A DNA stretch of 64,000 nucleotides from the NCBI GenBank assembly GCA_041392625.1, contig JAWKLR010000020.1, positions 6,679-70,678 on the forward strand. Reading direction: 5' to 3'. The translations under genes and the position numbers were made by a program. Under the pieces are notes generated by a model, which saw only the letters and a list, made by a program, of their open reading frames with translations, made no database searches and was not told the origin of the DNA. The DNA comes from M3007 sp041392625. Lineage in GTDB: Bacteria > Bacteroidota > Bacteroidia > Chitinophagales > Saprospiraceae. Shown piece by piece: positions 34,929 through 44,962 of the stretch (position 1 is its first letter; every line of letters begins with the position of its first letter).

Positions 34929-36332
34929 ATGAAGTTTAACGACATACATACCATTTATTTCCTAGGCATTGGCGGCATTGGCATGTCGGCATTGGCTCGT
35001 TATTTCCACCGGCATGGAGCAAAGGTGTATGGTTACGACCGCACGCCTACTGCACTGACTCGTGCCCTGGAACAGGAAGGTATGCATGTACATTATACCG
35101 ACGATCCCGGGATGATTCCGGCAAACCTAGATTTGGCCGTTTGGACTCCGGCATTGCCTTCAACTCACCAGGAATTGACTGCGATTCGAAACAGTGAAAC
35201 ACCTTTGCTCAAGCGTGCCGAAGTGCTTGGAATTATCAGCAAGAGCAAGCGGTGCGCAGCCATTTCAGGAACACATGGCAAGACCAGCACCTCCTGTCTG
35301 ACTGCCCATCTTTTCCACGCCGGAGGAATAGATGCAAGCGCTTTTTTGGGTGGTATTGCCCTCAATTTCAATTCCAATTTTATCGAAGGAAACAGCGATT
35401 GGGTGGTAGCAGAGGCCGACGAATATGACCGCAGTTTCATGCATTTGCATCCTGAAATCACCGTATTGAATTCCATGGATGCGGACCACCTGGATATATA
35501 TGAAACACATGAAGCAATGCAGGATACCTATCGGGCATTCTTGCAGCAAATCAAACCAGGCGGTACGCTGTTGTATAAAGCAGGGCTGCCAATAGATGCG
35601 CTGGCAAATCGAATGAAAGGGGAGGGGTATGCCGTTGCGCGCTTTGGAATTGAACAAGGCGACCTACAAGCCCAAAATATGCGTATTGAACAGGGAATGC
35701 AGTGCTTCCGATTAGCAGCAGGTGACCAGTGGCCAGGGCCGGTGTTTGATCCGGTGGACGTTTCCATCCGATTCCCTGGAGCCCATAATGTACACAATGC
35801 AGTTGCTGCTGCGGGCATTGCTCTGCGTGCAGGAATACCTGCGGAAAAAGTGGCTGAGGGCTTGGGCAGTTATGCAGGCGTACGCCGTCGTTTTGAATAT
35901 GTTGTTCAGTCGCCTGACCATACCTACATAGATGATTACGCGCACCACCCAGAGGAGTTGAAGGCCTGTATTTCAGCTGTCCGCAGCTTGTTTCCGGATC
36001 GAAATATTACCGGTGTTTTTCAACCACACCTCTTTTCTCGCACCCGGGATTTTGCAGATGGATTTGCTGAGGCCCTGGATGGATTGGATCAGTGTATTCT
36101 TTTGCCGATTTATCCGGCACGTGAAGAACCAATCCCCGGTGTAGACAGTGCCATGCTGATGGCTCGAATGAATTTAAAAGACAAGCGCATTCTGGAGATA
36201 AATGAAGTAGTTCCATTTCTTGAAAAACAGGATATAGAAGTCCTTCTGACCATGGGTGCAGGCAGCATTGATACCCTGGTGGAACCGATTAAAAACCATT
36301 TGTTAACCCGGAAAACTGCTCAGAAGTTATGA
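34929..36332 (+). CDS. murC: UDP-N-acetylmuramate:L-alanine ligase
   Basis: First Mur ligase of the stem peptide, cytoplasmic, ATP dependent. Starts with the uridine-binding loop IYFLGIGGIGMSALAR. The ATP loop AISGTHGKTSTSCL lies near residue 112, with DADHLDIYETHEAM near 180 and FQPHLFSRTRDF near 360. 467 residues. The stop overlaps the ftsQ start by four bases. murF is not in this window; it is often outside the cluster in Bacteroidota. Confidence 0.95.
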   Translation: MKFNDIHTIYFLGIGGIGMSALARYFHRHGAKVYGYDRTPTALTRALEQEGMHVHYTDDPGMIPANLDLAVWTPALPSTHQELTAIRNSETPLLKRAEVLGIISKSKRCAAISGTHGKTSTSCLTAHLFHAGGIDASAFLGGIALNFNSNFIEGNSDWVVAEADEYDRSFMHLHPEITVLNSMDADHLDIYETHEAMQDTYRAFLQQIKPGGTLLYKAGLPIDALANRMKGEGYAVARFGIEQGDLQAQNMRIEQGMQCFRLAAGDQWPGPVFDPVDVSIRFPGAHNVHNAVAAAGIALRAGIPAEKVAEGLGSYAGVRRRFEYVVQSPDHTYIDDYAHHPEELKACISAVRSLFPDRNITGVFQPHLFSRTRDFADGFAEALDGLDQCILLPIYPAREEPIPGVDSAMLMARMNLKDKRILEINEVVPFLEKQDIEVLLTMGAGSIDTLVEPIKNHLLTRKTAQKL

Positions 36333-37129
36333 TAAGTGCAATGCTAAAATCGAGGGGGTTCAAGATTCCGGAGTTGCGGTATGAACGCATCTACTGGGCC
36401 TTGTTTTTTCTAATTGTTATCACCATTCTGTATGGGGCGGTAGATAAAAAGAAATCCAGCTTCGCTCAGGAATTGCAGGTAAATGTAATACCACTTGAGG
36501 GGGGCGATCGTCTGATCAGTGAAAAGGATGTGAAAAATGCCTTAAACCGCTCATTTGGCACTTCACTTGGCAGCACGGAACTTGCCCGGTTGGAAGTGGA
36601 ACGTATTGAGCGTGCATTGGAAGAAGACCCGTTTGTATTGAATGCCGACAGCTACGTTGATCAGCACAATGTACTGCACGTGCGAATTGAACAGCGGGCC
36701 CCATTGGTTCGTATTTTGGATAATCACGGTGATAATTACTACCTCGCTCCAGATGGAGTTCGGATGCCACCGTCAAAGAATTTTACTGCGCATGTGCTGG
36801 TTGCTACCGGGAACATTCCGATCTACACACCAGACTACCGCGATCAGAAAAAGAATAAAATTAACGACCTGATGCTGTTGTGTGAAACCATCCAGGCGGA
36901 TGATATTTTACGCGCATTCATTCAACAGATTCATATCAACAATGCCGGGGAGTTTATTCTGGTGCCTTTGGTTGGTGATCAAAAAATCATTCTTGGCTCC
37001 ATTAAAAACCTCGAGGATAAAATCGAACGCCTGAAAATATTTTATAAAGAAGGAATGCCTTATGCAGGCTGGAGTGCTTACAAAAGCATCAATCTGGCTA
37101 TCAAAGGGCAGGTGATCTGTAAAAAATAA
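36329..37129 (+). CDS. ftsQ: Cell division protein FtsQ
   Basis: Bitopic divisome protein linking FtsL/FtsB and FtsA-side components. 266 residues: a short cytoplasmic N-terminus, one membrane helix (about 21-37, IYWALFFLIVITILYGAV), a POTRA-like domain (about 45-120, with LISEKDVKNALN and RIERALEEDPFV) and a beta domain (IEQRAPLVRI onwards). Sequence is divergent, but the position directly after murC and before ftsA and the topology are right. Coupled to murC by a four-base overlap. Confidence 0.85.
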   Translation: MISAMLKSRGFKIPELRYERIYWALFFLIVITILYGAVDKKKSSFAQELQVNVIPLEGGDRLISEKDVKNALNRSFGTSLGSTELARLEVERIERALEEDPFVLNADSYVDQHNVLHVRIEQRAPLVRILDNHGDNYYLAPDGVRMPPSKNFTAHVLVATGNIPIYTPDYRDQKKNKINDLMLLCETIQADDILRAFIQQIHINNAGEFILVPLVGDQKIILGSIKNLEDKIERLKIFYKEGMPYAGWSAYKSINLAIKGQVICKK

Positions 37130-37134
37130 CTACC

Positions 37135-38541
37135 ATGTTCAAACAAGCAAACACACTCTTGATTCTGTTTATGCTCCCAATGTTCTGTCTGGCACAAGAC
37201 GGAGTTGAAGCCAACCTTTTGGGGCACTGGCATGACCCATCTATCCCGGGTTCATCCTTTTACGACAACCGCTACAACGAAGTTTGGGGGCACTACGTCA
37301 ATGGCCGTGAAATCGGAATTATTGGCTCTACTCAGGGCACGCATTTTATTGATGTAACCGATCCGGCTAGCCCGGAAGAAGTTGCCTTTGTAGCCGGAAA
37401 GTTTCAAGGGACAAGCGTCGTTCACAGAGATTACAAAACCTTTGGAAACTACATCTACGCCGTTTGTGATGAAGGGCCAAGCAGTCTTCAAATTTTCGAT
37501 GTCTCCGATCTTCCGGATACCGTTTATACCGTTTATGATTCGGATGCACTGTTTGTTCGTGCGCACAACTGCTGGGTGGATACCAGCTCTCAGAAATTCT
37601 ATCTTTTTGCAGCCGGTGGTGGCGCATTAGGATTTACCGGTTTGGCTGTTTATGATATCAGCGAGCCCCTGAATCCAGTTTTTATCAACAAATTCAATTC
37701 CATCGGGGGCTTTGGTTTTGGCCATGTGCATGATGGATTTGTTCGGAACGATACCGCCTACCTGAATTGTGGAAACGATGGTTTTTGCGTAGCAGATTTC
37801 AGTAACCCTGCAAGCCCAACCCTATTGGGTACAATGACTGGCTATCAGGGTGCTGGATACAACCATGCAGGCTGGCTCAGTGAAGATGCACAATACTACT
37901 ATTTGACTGATGAGACACATGGCTCTCCGGTGAAAACCGTTGATGTGTCTGATTTTGCAGACATATCCGTTGTAGACACCTACAATGCAGAGTCGGTTCA
38001 ATCTCAGATTCCACATAACCCTATTGTAGCCTGTGACTACCTGTATGTATCTTATTACTACGATGGACTTCAGGTATACGATATTTCTGATCCTGAAAAC
38101 GTTACCCGCGCTTTGTACTACGATACGTATGATGCACCGGATGGAACAAGTTATAAAGGAGCCTGGGGTGTATATCCCTTCCTTCCTTCGGGCAACATTC
38201 TGGTCTCGGATATGCAGACAGGTTTGTATGTTTTTGAAGGGGTAGGCGATGGTTGTAACGGGCCCTCCGTTGCAGTGCAAAACCCAGCGCAGAATGACTT
38301 CGAAATTTACCCACAACCTGCTTCAGATTTCCTGACAATCGCTATGAATGGAAGTTTGGAAGACATGCATTTGCAGCTGGTAAACAGCGAGGGAAAAACG
38401 GTTTGGTTTCAAGCAAATTTGCCTGCATCCGATCAAGTGCAACTGGAACTTCCTGCCGGATTACCGAATGGATTGTACATTTTGCATTTGAAGGGTGAAA
38501 AGCAGATGAGTACACATAAGTTGTTGATTCAACGGAATTAA
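37135..38541 (+). CDS. Choice-of-anchor B family LVIVD-repeat protein, T9SS type A cargo
   Basis: 468 residues: a signal peptide (TLLILFMLPMFCLAQ), then a propeller made of repeats with the core x-D-V/I-S/T-D-P (IDVTDPASPEEV, FDVSDL, YDISEPLNPV, DFSNPASPTLLG, VDVSDF, YDISDPENVT). The last 75 residues (EIYPQPASDFLTIAM to STHKLLIQRN) form a type A T9SS sorting domain. It should be exported to the cell surface. Its function is unknown. The ATG lies only five bases after the ftsQ stop, so it is read with the dcw operon although secreted propeller proteins are not part of the known division machinery. ftsA has its own promoter downstream. Confidence 0.85.
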   Translation: MFKQANTLLILFMLPMFCLAQDGVEANLLGHWHDPSIPGSSFYDNRYNEVWGHYVNGREIGIIGSTQGTHFIDVTDPASPEEVAFVAGKFQGTSVVHRDYKTFGNYIYAVCDEGPSSLQIFDVSDLPDTVYTVYDSDALFVRAHNCWVDTSSQKFYLFAAGGGALGFTGLAVYDISEPLNPVFINKFNSIGGFGFGHVHDGFVRNDTAYLNCGNDGFCVADFSNPASPTLLGTMTGYQGAGYNHAGWLSEDAQYYYLTDETHGSPVKTVDVSDFADISVVDTYNAESVQSQIPHNPIVACDYLYVSYYYDGLQVYDISDPENVTRALYYDTYDAPDGTSYKGAWGVYPFLPSGNILVSDMQTGLYVFEGVGDGCNGPSVAVQNPAQNDFEIYPQPASDFLTIAMNGSLEDMHLQLVNSEGKTVWFQANLPASDQVQLELPAGLPNGLYILHLKGEKQMSTHKLLIQRN

Positions 38542-38623
38542 CAGCTGAAGAAAAAAATAAAATGAAAACACCTGGAATTATTTAATAAAGCTAAGTGTTT
38601 TAAACAAAAAAAATACAAAAAAA

Positions 38624-38654
38624 TTTGAAGCTTTTAGCTTTAAAACTATCTTTG
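38624..38654 (+). promoter_or_regulatory. Promoter of ftsA-ftsZ
   Basis: TTTG at 38624-38627 and TATCTTTG at 38647-38654 with 19 bases between: a full match to the Bacteroidota promoter. The leader to the ftsA ATG is about 70 bases. It allows ftsAZ to be expressed apart from the long upstream operon. Confidence 0.65.
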
Positions 38655-38728
38655 TACCTGGAATGGAAAAACTGACAGGTGCAAAGTGTCGGTTAAACTG
38701 AATTTTTTCACTATAATCTTTGCACACA

Positions 38729-40054
38729 ATGACCGAATTAGCAAAACAAACACCAGATGTAGTTGTCGCCCTGGATATTGGCACAACTAAGGTTTGCTGC
38801 CTTGCAGGCAGGAAGAATGACCACGGTAAGTTGGAGATTCTTGGTGTTGGAAAAGTAGACAGCATTGGCGTCTTGCGCGGTGTTGTTTCCAACATCGAAA
38901 AAACTGTCAAAGCGATCCGCGAGGCAGTCGAACTAGCCGAGCGTCAGGCGGGAATGAAGTTTCATGTGGTGCATGTCGGTATTGCCGGCCAGCACATCAA
39001 GAGTCTTCAGCACCGCGGTATCCTGACTCGCGACAGCGATCACACCGAAATCGCCTCCCCAGACATTGATCGTTTGGTAAATGACATGTTCAAATTGGTG
39101 CTCCCTCCGGGAGACAAGATCATCCACGTATTCCCTCAGGAATTTACCGTGGATAATGAACAGGGCATCACCGATCCGATTGGCATGTGTGGCGTGCGCC
39201 TTGAGGCAAATTTTCACATCATCACCGGCCAAATCACGGCTATTAACAACATTTTCCGCTGCGTAGAAAAGGCTGGCTTGAAAGTCGCTGACATTACGCT
39301 TGAGCCAATTGCCAGCTCTCACTCGGTGCTTTCCGAGGAAGAGAAACAGGCAGGCGTTGCTCTGGTGGATATGGGTGGTGGTACAACAGACATTACCATC
39401 TTTCAGGATGGAATTATCCGCCATACCGCGGTGATTCCGTTTGGTGGCAATGTTATTACAGCCGATATCAAGGAAGGTTGCACCGTCATGCAGGCACAGG
39501 CCGAAAAACTGAAGCAGAAGTTCGGTTCGGCGCTGGCAAATGAGGTGATCGACAACCGCATCGTGACTATCCCCGGCCTGAAAGGACGGGAACACAAAGA
39601 AATTAGCGAAAAGAACCTGGTTCGGATTATCCAGGCCCGTATGGAAGAAGTACTTGATTATGTACTTTGGGAAATTCGGCGCAGTGGATACGAGCGCAAA
39701 CTCATCGGTGGCATTGTGTTCACCGGTGGTGGTTCGTTACTGACCAATGTCGACAAACTCACCGAGTACCACACAGGCATGTCTTGCCGGATTGGGGTAC
39801 CTGTTGAACACTTGGGACATGGTTACAACGAACGGGTTTGCAGTCCGATCTATGCAACAGCACTTGGCTTGTTGTTGGGTGGTCTGGAAGATCTGGAACA
39901 TGCCGGGGCTCCGGTATTTGCCGATGAGGCACGTTCCGACCAACAGGCGCCATCCAATGTTTCTGAAGAAAAATCCGCTTCCTGGTTGGAAAATATTTTC
40001 CAGCGCACCAAGGAATGGTTTGAAGCAGAGCCAGACATGGACTTCAACAAGTAA
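38729..40054 (+). CDS. ftsA: Cell division protein FtsA
   Basis: Actin-like ATPase that ties FtsZ filaments to the membrane. Phosphate-binding loops VVALDIGTTKVCCLAG near residue 10 and LVDMGGGTTDITIF near 210 are clear, and GGIVFTGGGSLLTN near 328 is the adenosine motif. The C-terminal amphipathic helix that contacts the membrane is visible as SWLENIFQRTKEWFE. 441 residues from the ATG at 38729; the frame could also open at a TTG at 38720, which is less likely. Confidence 0.95.
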   Translation: MTELAKQTPDVVVALDIGTTKVCCLAGRKNDHGKLEILGVGKVDSIGVLRGVVSNIEKTVKAIREAVELAERQAGMKFHVVHVGIAGQHIKSLQHRGILTRDSDHTEIASPDIDRLVNDMFKLVLPPGDKIIHVFPQEFTVDNEQGITDPIGMCGVRLEANFHIITGQITAINNIFRCVEKAGLKVADITLEPIASSHSVLSEEEKQAGVALVDMGGGTTDITIFQDGIIRHTAVIPFGGNVITADIKEGCTVMQAQAEKLKQKFGSALANEVIDNRIVTIPGLKGREHKEISEKNLVRIIQARMEEVLDYVLWEIRRSGYERKLIGGIVFTGGGSLLTNVDKLTEYHTGMSCRIGVPVEHLGHGYNERVCSPIYATALGLLLGGLEDLEHAGAPVFADEARSDQQAPSNVSEEKSASWLENIFQRTKEWFEAEPDMDFNK

Positions 40055-40097
40055 GCTTATTTCAACTAATTTCTTAATTCATTAAAAATCTTGGCTT

Positions 40098-41588
40098 ATG
40101 CTTTTCGATTTGCCGAAGGAAGAGCCTTCAATCATAAAAATCATAGGTGTCGGTGGTGGTGGATCCAACGCCGTAACACATATGTACAAGCAAGGTATCG
40201 TTGGCGTGGATTACGCAATCTGCAATACCGATGCACAGGCAATGGAACTATCTCCTGTACCTGAAAAAATCCAGCTTGGATACGGCCTTACTGAAGGCCG
40301 CGGAGCCGGTAGCAAACCCGATGTGGGTAAGGCTGCCTGTGAAGCAAGCATTGATGATATTAAAGAGTTTCTGGGTGATGGCACCAAAATGGTGTTTATC
40401 ACTGCCGGCATGGGTGGTGGTACCGGTACCGGTGCTGCTCCAATCCTGGCTAAAACAGCCCAGGAAATGAAAATCCTGACTGTAGGGATTGTCACGCTCC
40501 CGTTTACCTTCGAAGGGCGCACCCGTGTAGCCAATGGCTATGAAGGACTGGAAGAGTTGCGTAAAAATGTGGACTGTTTGGTGATTGTCAGCAACGACAA
40601 ACTGCGCCAGATTCACGGAAATCTCAGCATCTCTCAGGCGTTTTCTCAGGCAGATAACATTCTTTGTACTGCAGCCAAAGGTATTGCTGAGATCATCACC
40701 GTACCAGGGTATGTAAACGTTGACTTTGAGGACGTGAACACCGTAATGCGCTCCTCTGGAGTAGCCATTATGGGTACTGCCGCTGTTGACGGTGAAGGTC
40801 GCGCACGCCGTGCAGTGGATGAGGCATTGAACTCGCCGTTGTTGGAAGACAACAACATTCACGGGGCTCAGCACATTCTGGTTAATATCACATCCGGTAC
40901 CAAAGAGGCTACCATGGATGAGATTTTTGAAATCACCGAATTTGTTCAGAATGAAGCCGGTGACAATGCCAACCTGATTTGGGGTAACTGCCACGACGAA
41001 CGTTTGGGCGAAAAAATCAGTGTAACGATTATTGCAACTGGATTTGAAGCCAGCCGCAAAGCGCCACCCATCCCAGGCTTGCGTTTGAATACAAATCAGA
41101 ATAAAACCAAGGATGGCCGCGAGATCGTTCACCTGGATGATGAACCTAAGCCAGAGCCTGAAATGTTGTTTCAGGTAAAGCCAGAGGATCAGCCGGTAGA
41201 CGAAAAAGCTGCCAATACCATTGAGTTTGAAAGCGATAATATTCGGAACACCATTGAGAAGTTTCGTCACGGACAATATGCTTCGAACGACCCATTTGTT
41301 CAGGGCGAAAGTCCTGAACTTACTCCCGAAGAGCGTCGCCGTCAGATGGAAGCTTTTCAGCGGAGAAAGGAAGAGGTGCGGAACCGTCCGATCAATGTGG
41401 TTAAACTGAATTCACCACAAACCATCATTGAACTGGAATCACAGCCTGCCTACCTTCGCAAGAATGTAAACCTGGATGATGTTCCGAATGCAAGTGAATC
41501 CGGTATGTCAAACTGGACACTTTCGATTGATGACGAACCAGAAATTAAAGTAAAGTCAAATTCTTATTTGCACGATAATGTTGACTAG
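40098..41588 (+). CDS. ftsZ: Cell division protein FtsZ
   Basis: Tubulin-like GTPase forming the Z-ring. The GTP-binding domain has IGVGGGGSNAVTHM near residue 15 and the tubulin signature GMGGGTGTGAAP near 106. The NxxDxE-type catalytic region follows near 205-215. After the core (about residue 320) comes a long, charged linker of about 160 residues, and the protein ends in YLHDNVD, the short tail peptide that Bacteroidota FtsZ uses for FtsA binding. 496 residues, longer than E. coli FtsZ (383) because of the linker. Followed by a strong terminator. Confidence 0.96.
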   Translation: MLFDLPKEEPSIIKIIGVGGGGSNAVTHMYKQGIVGVDYAICNTDAQAMELSPVPEKIQLGYGLTEGRGAGSKPDVGKAACEASIDDIKEFLGDGTKMVFITAGMGGGTGTGAAPILAKTAQEMKILTVGIVTLPFTFEGRTRVANGYEGLEELRKNVDCLVIVSNDKLRQIHGNLSISQAFSQADNILCTAAKGIAEIITVPGYVNVDFEDVNTVMRSSGVAIMGTAAVDGEGRARRAVDEALNSPLLEDNNIHGAQHILVNITSGTKEATMDEIFEITEFVQNEAGDNANLIWGNCHDERLGEKISVTIIATGFEASRKAPPIPGLRLNTNQNKTKDGREIVHLDDEPKPEPEMLFQVKPEDQPVDEKAANTIEFESDNIRNTIEKFRHGQYASNDPFVQGESPELTPEERRRQMEAFQRRKEEVRNRPINVVKLNSPQTIIELESQPAYLRKNVNLDDVPNASESGMSNWTLSIDDEPEIKVKSNSYLHDNVD

Positions 41589-41656
41589 TCCTGGCAATCA
41601 AAAAAGTTTGATTGAGGGAATAGTTTAAAAATCTAATTCGGTTTTTCCAATTCCAT

Positions 41657-41692
41657 GGCGGTCTGGTACTTCGGTGCCGGCCGCCTTTTTTT
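41657..41692 (+). terminator. Intrinsic terminator after ftsZ
   Basis: GGCGGTCTGGTAC pairs with GTGCCGGCCGCC (one bulged T, G-T pairs allowed) around a TTCG tetraloop and is followed by seven T. It closes the dcw cluster. The rest of the 356-base gap to sulP holds only a promoter-like element. Confidence 0.88.
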
Positions 41693-41884
41693 AGTGCCAA
41701 TTCCATTCTATGTCCCTATCCTCCTTTGAGACACGATTTATCGCATCTCAAACTCATGTGCCCTATACAGAAGCCCCACAATGAGGATCTGCGTAAGCTA
41801 GTATTGTACATAAGTTCCTCACCAAGATTTTGATCTGGGTTGACCTGTTGACTTGATCTGATGGCGTGTTTGGATATCCTTTTT

Positions 41885-41892
41885 TATATTTG
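41885..41892 (+). promoter_or_regulatory. Putative -7 element of sulP
   Basis: TATATTTG 52 bases before the ATG at 41945; no clear -33 element. It would exclude the upstream in-frame ATG at 41861. Confidence 0.4.
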
Positions 41893-41944
41893 CCGATGGG
41901 GTTGTCTTATTCTGCACCCCATACCTTCAACCCAGACTGTTTGT

Positions 41945-44199
41945 ATGCCTTTGACATCTTCCCATGAAATTCCTTTTGATTGGTTTAAAGGGCTTGCGCA
42001 AAATTGGAGAAATGATCTGATTGCTGCTGTAAGTGTTTCATTGGTTGCAATGCCCCTTGCACTTGGTATTGCTGTGGCTTCAGGGGTCCCTCCTATGTCG
42101 GGTGTTTTATCTGCAATTATTGGGGGAGTGGTTACAACCATCATTCGCGGTAGCCATCTTACAATTAATGGGCCGACCGCTGGACTGATTGCTTCGGTAC
42201 TTGCAGCATTGGCCGCCTTAGACGATGGGTCGGGCCGCGCATTGAATTATGTATTAGCCGCAATCGTGGTAGCGGGAGGAATCCAGACCCTGATGGGTTT
42301 ATTTAAATGGGGAAAGTTTGCAGAGTTTTTTCCGTCATCAGTGATCCATGGAATTCTGGCTGCAATTGGTGTCATTATCATTGCCAAACAAACACATGTA
42401 GCGCTGGGTACTGTTCCTGATCCGGGAAATACCATAGAGGTTCTCAAAGATATTTTTCGAAAGATAGGGACTTTGAATCCTGTTGTCACTGCAATCTCCT
42501 TGTTTGGTTTGTTGCTTCTGATCTTCCATGCTCGCATCAGTTACAAACTATTTCACATGTTACCGGCACCCATGTGGGTTCTGTTTCTGTCTATACCTTT
42601 TGTTTACTTTTTTGATTTTTTTCATCCCCATTTCGTCCATTTCTTTGGACATGATTACTCTGTAGGGCCTCAGTATTTGATTGAAATACCAGACAACCCA
42701 CTTGATTGCTTGATTTACCCTGATTTTTCTAAAATTCATACTGGTCCATTTTGGCTGGCAGTAATTTCTATTACGCTAATTGCTTCGGTCGAAACACTTG
42801 CAAGTACCAAAGCAGTTGATAAACTGGATCCGTATAAGCGACAAACCGATTTGAACCGCGACCTGATTGGTGTTGGAATGAGTACGATGATTTCTGGTGC
42901 CCTTGGGGGACTTCCAATTATCAGTGTGATTATTCGAAGCACGGTCAATATTCACAACAATGCACGGACACGTTGGTCTAACTTTTTCCACGGCGTATTG
43001 CTCATACTTTTTATCGTTTTAATGGCTCCGTTGATTCAAATGGTGCCCCTGGCCGCTCTTGCAATCATCCTGGTTTTCACTGGTTTTAAGTTGGCTTCAC
43101 CCCGCGTTTTTGCGCATGCCTACGAGCAGGGCATGGAGCAACTGCTTTTCCTTTCAGGCACGTTAATTATTACCCTATATACCAATTTACTGGGTGGGAT
43201 AATCGGTGGAACCATTCTGACCTTAACCGTTCATATTTTACTCGCTCGAGTGCCTGTTACCTCCTTTTTTAAAATGGTATTTCATTCCGGTACCCGAATG
43301 GTAAACAAAGGGGATGGGAACTATGAAATCAGGATAAAGGCATTGTCAATTTTTTGTCTGTCCTGAAATTAAAATCACTGCTGAATGCTGTCCCTAAGGC
43401 GCAAAACCTAAAGATAAATCTGTCAACTGCCCGGCTGGTTGACCTTACGGTCCTTGAAAATCTTGAAGATTTCAAACGGATGTATGAGCGAAATGGTGGT
43501 AACGTTCGAATTTCGGGACTTGAGCACCACGTTGCCTCTACAAGTCACCGCTATGCATTGCGCAGCCAGATCACGCCAATTCCACATAAATTATCACAAC
43601 GCCAGCAGGCGATTAAAAAACTGGCACTAAAACACCAATGGACCTATCGGCAGGAAATACTTTGGGATGATTCATACTTGCGAAATTTCCGGTTTTTTGA
43701 AATCCGACCTATTGAACGGAAAACAAATGTGATCAACGGTGAGTACCCTGAATACAATGCTCAGTGGGAAATCAGCGATATTACATTTGATGAGGGCGCA
43801 TTGATGGCTTCCGAGGTGTACAATACAACTGTCCAGGTCTTGCAACTACCGGTTGAAATTCCCGAGTTTGTCCTGGAAGCAGAGGGCTTCTTTGATAAGA
43901 TTTTTGATCGGGTAATGGCTTACACCGGGCAGCAGGATATTGACTTTAAGTTGTTCACCAAGTTTTCAAGTGAGTTTTTATTAAAAGGAGAGGATGAAAA
44001 GGCTATACGGGCATTCTTCACGAAGGATGTCATAGATTTTCTTGAAAATGAAAACATTTATCACATTGAAAGCAATGGTAAGGACTTGTTGATCTTCCGT
44101 TATTTGCGTTTGGCTCGCGTAGCAGAGATGACCAAAATGCTCGAATTCACAAAAGAACTGGTTCATGTCATTGTAGATAAAAATAAAAATGCTGGTTAA
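41945..44199 (+). CDS. SulP family anion transporter with STAS domain (frameshifted)
   Basis: SulP carriers move sulfate, bicarbonate or other anions over the inner membrane. The membrane part (about residues 20-450) shows NDLIAAVSVSLVAMPLALGIA, INGPTAGLIASV and ETLASTKAVDKLDPYKRQTDLNRD, all SulP hallmarks. The first frame ends at 43366 in IFCLS. The STAS domain (LKSLLNAVPKAQNLKINLS, TARLVDLTVLENL) continues in the next frame from about 43354. Adding one base in the AATTTTTT tract at 43348-43355 joins them into ALSNFLSVLKLKS and a protein of about 750 residues. Beyond STAS there is an unrecognised extension of about 190 residues (from LALKHQWTYRQEI). It is 8 bases upstream of a methyltransferase gene. 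Confidence 0.8.
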
Positions 44200-44207
44200 G
44201 CACTAAA

Positions 44208-44840
44208 ATGATTGATTACTACAACGCCCGCGCTACAGAGTATGACAGCTTGTACAATAAACCCGAAAGGCAAATTGATTTAGCCTGGATGAAACAGCAT
44301 TTCAAGAAGGTTTTTAAAGATAAAAGAGTACTTGAAGTAGCATGCGGAACAGGGTATTGGACACAATGTATCAGCGAATCCGCTCAATCTATTTTTGCTA
44401 CCGACCTGAGCCCGGCTGTATTGGAAGTTGCCGGTAAGAAAACATACAGTTGTTCGGTTGATTTTGAATTAAAGGACTTATTCGAATTGCAGGAATCAGG
44501 TGAAACATTTGATGCGGTTTTTGCCGGTTTTATTGTTTCGCATATTGAAGTTCAGGCACTCCAGGAGTTTGCAAATGCACTAATGAAAGTGGTAAGCCCT
44601 GGGGGAATATTGGTATTGACAGATAATCGGTTGGTGCCCGGCAGCAATACACCCATTTCCAGAACGGATGCGCATGGCAATACCTACCAGCAGCGAACCT
44701 TGGCGGATGGCCGATCCTTTGAAGTATTAAAGAACTTTTCCTCCATACAACAATTGGAACAGACTTTTGGACCTTACGGCCACACTCGTCGCTGGTCTTT
44801 GCTGGAGCATTATTTTATTTACACGGTAATTCGTGCGTAA
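44208..44840 (+). CDS. Class I SAM-dependent methyltransferase
   Basis: 210 residues with the seven-strand methyltransferase signature: motif I VLEVACGTGYWT near residue 44, the acidic ribose-binding end of strand 2 in IFATDLSPAVLEVA, motif II DAVFAGFIVSHI near 102, and VVSPGGILVLTDN near 130. The start MIDYYNARATEYDSLY is a common lead-in of small-molecule or ubiquinone-type methyltransferases, but the substrate cannot be told. It starts eight bases after sulP and probably shares its transcript. Confidence 0.85.
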   Translation: MIDYYNARATEYDSLYNKPERQIDLAWMKQHFKKVFKDKRVLEVACGTGYWTQCISESAQSIFATDLSPAVLEVAGKKTYSCSVDFELKDLFELQESGETFDAVFAGFIVSHIEVQALQEFANALMKVVSPGGILVLTDNRLVPGSNTPISRTDAHGNTYQQRTLADGRSFEVLKNFSSIQQLEQTFGPYGHTRRWSLLEHYFIYTVIRA

Positions 44841-44962
44841 TAATCTAATCCGGCCACCTAATTATTACTCTTTCCTCCTTTGGATTTTATGATGCGTTTG
44901 TGACATTCAATTTTCCCACAGAACCTCCGGGATGACCTAATCTTGTGCCCAAAACAAATTGA

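Noticed and set aside
38933..39595. 220-codon open frame antisense to ftsA
   Set aside because: Mirror of a highly conserved gene; its translation has atypical Cys/His-rich composition and no motif.
40248..41276. 342-codon open frame antisense to ftsZ
   Set aside because: It lies fully inside ftsZ, has no family resemblance or start context, and arises from the codon bias of a conserved gene.
44841..44962. Cobalamin riboswitch searched for before the BtuB-like receptor
   Set aside because: The 122-base gap is too short and no B12-box-like GCCACTG element was seen.
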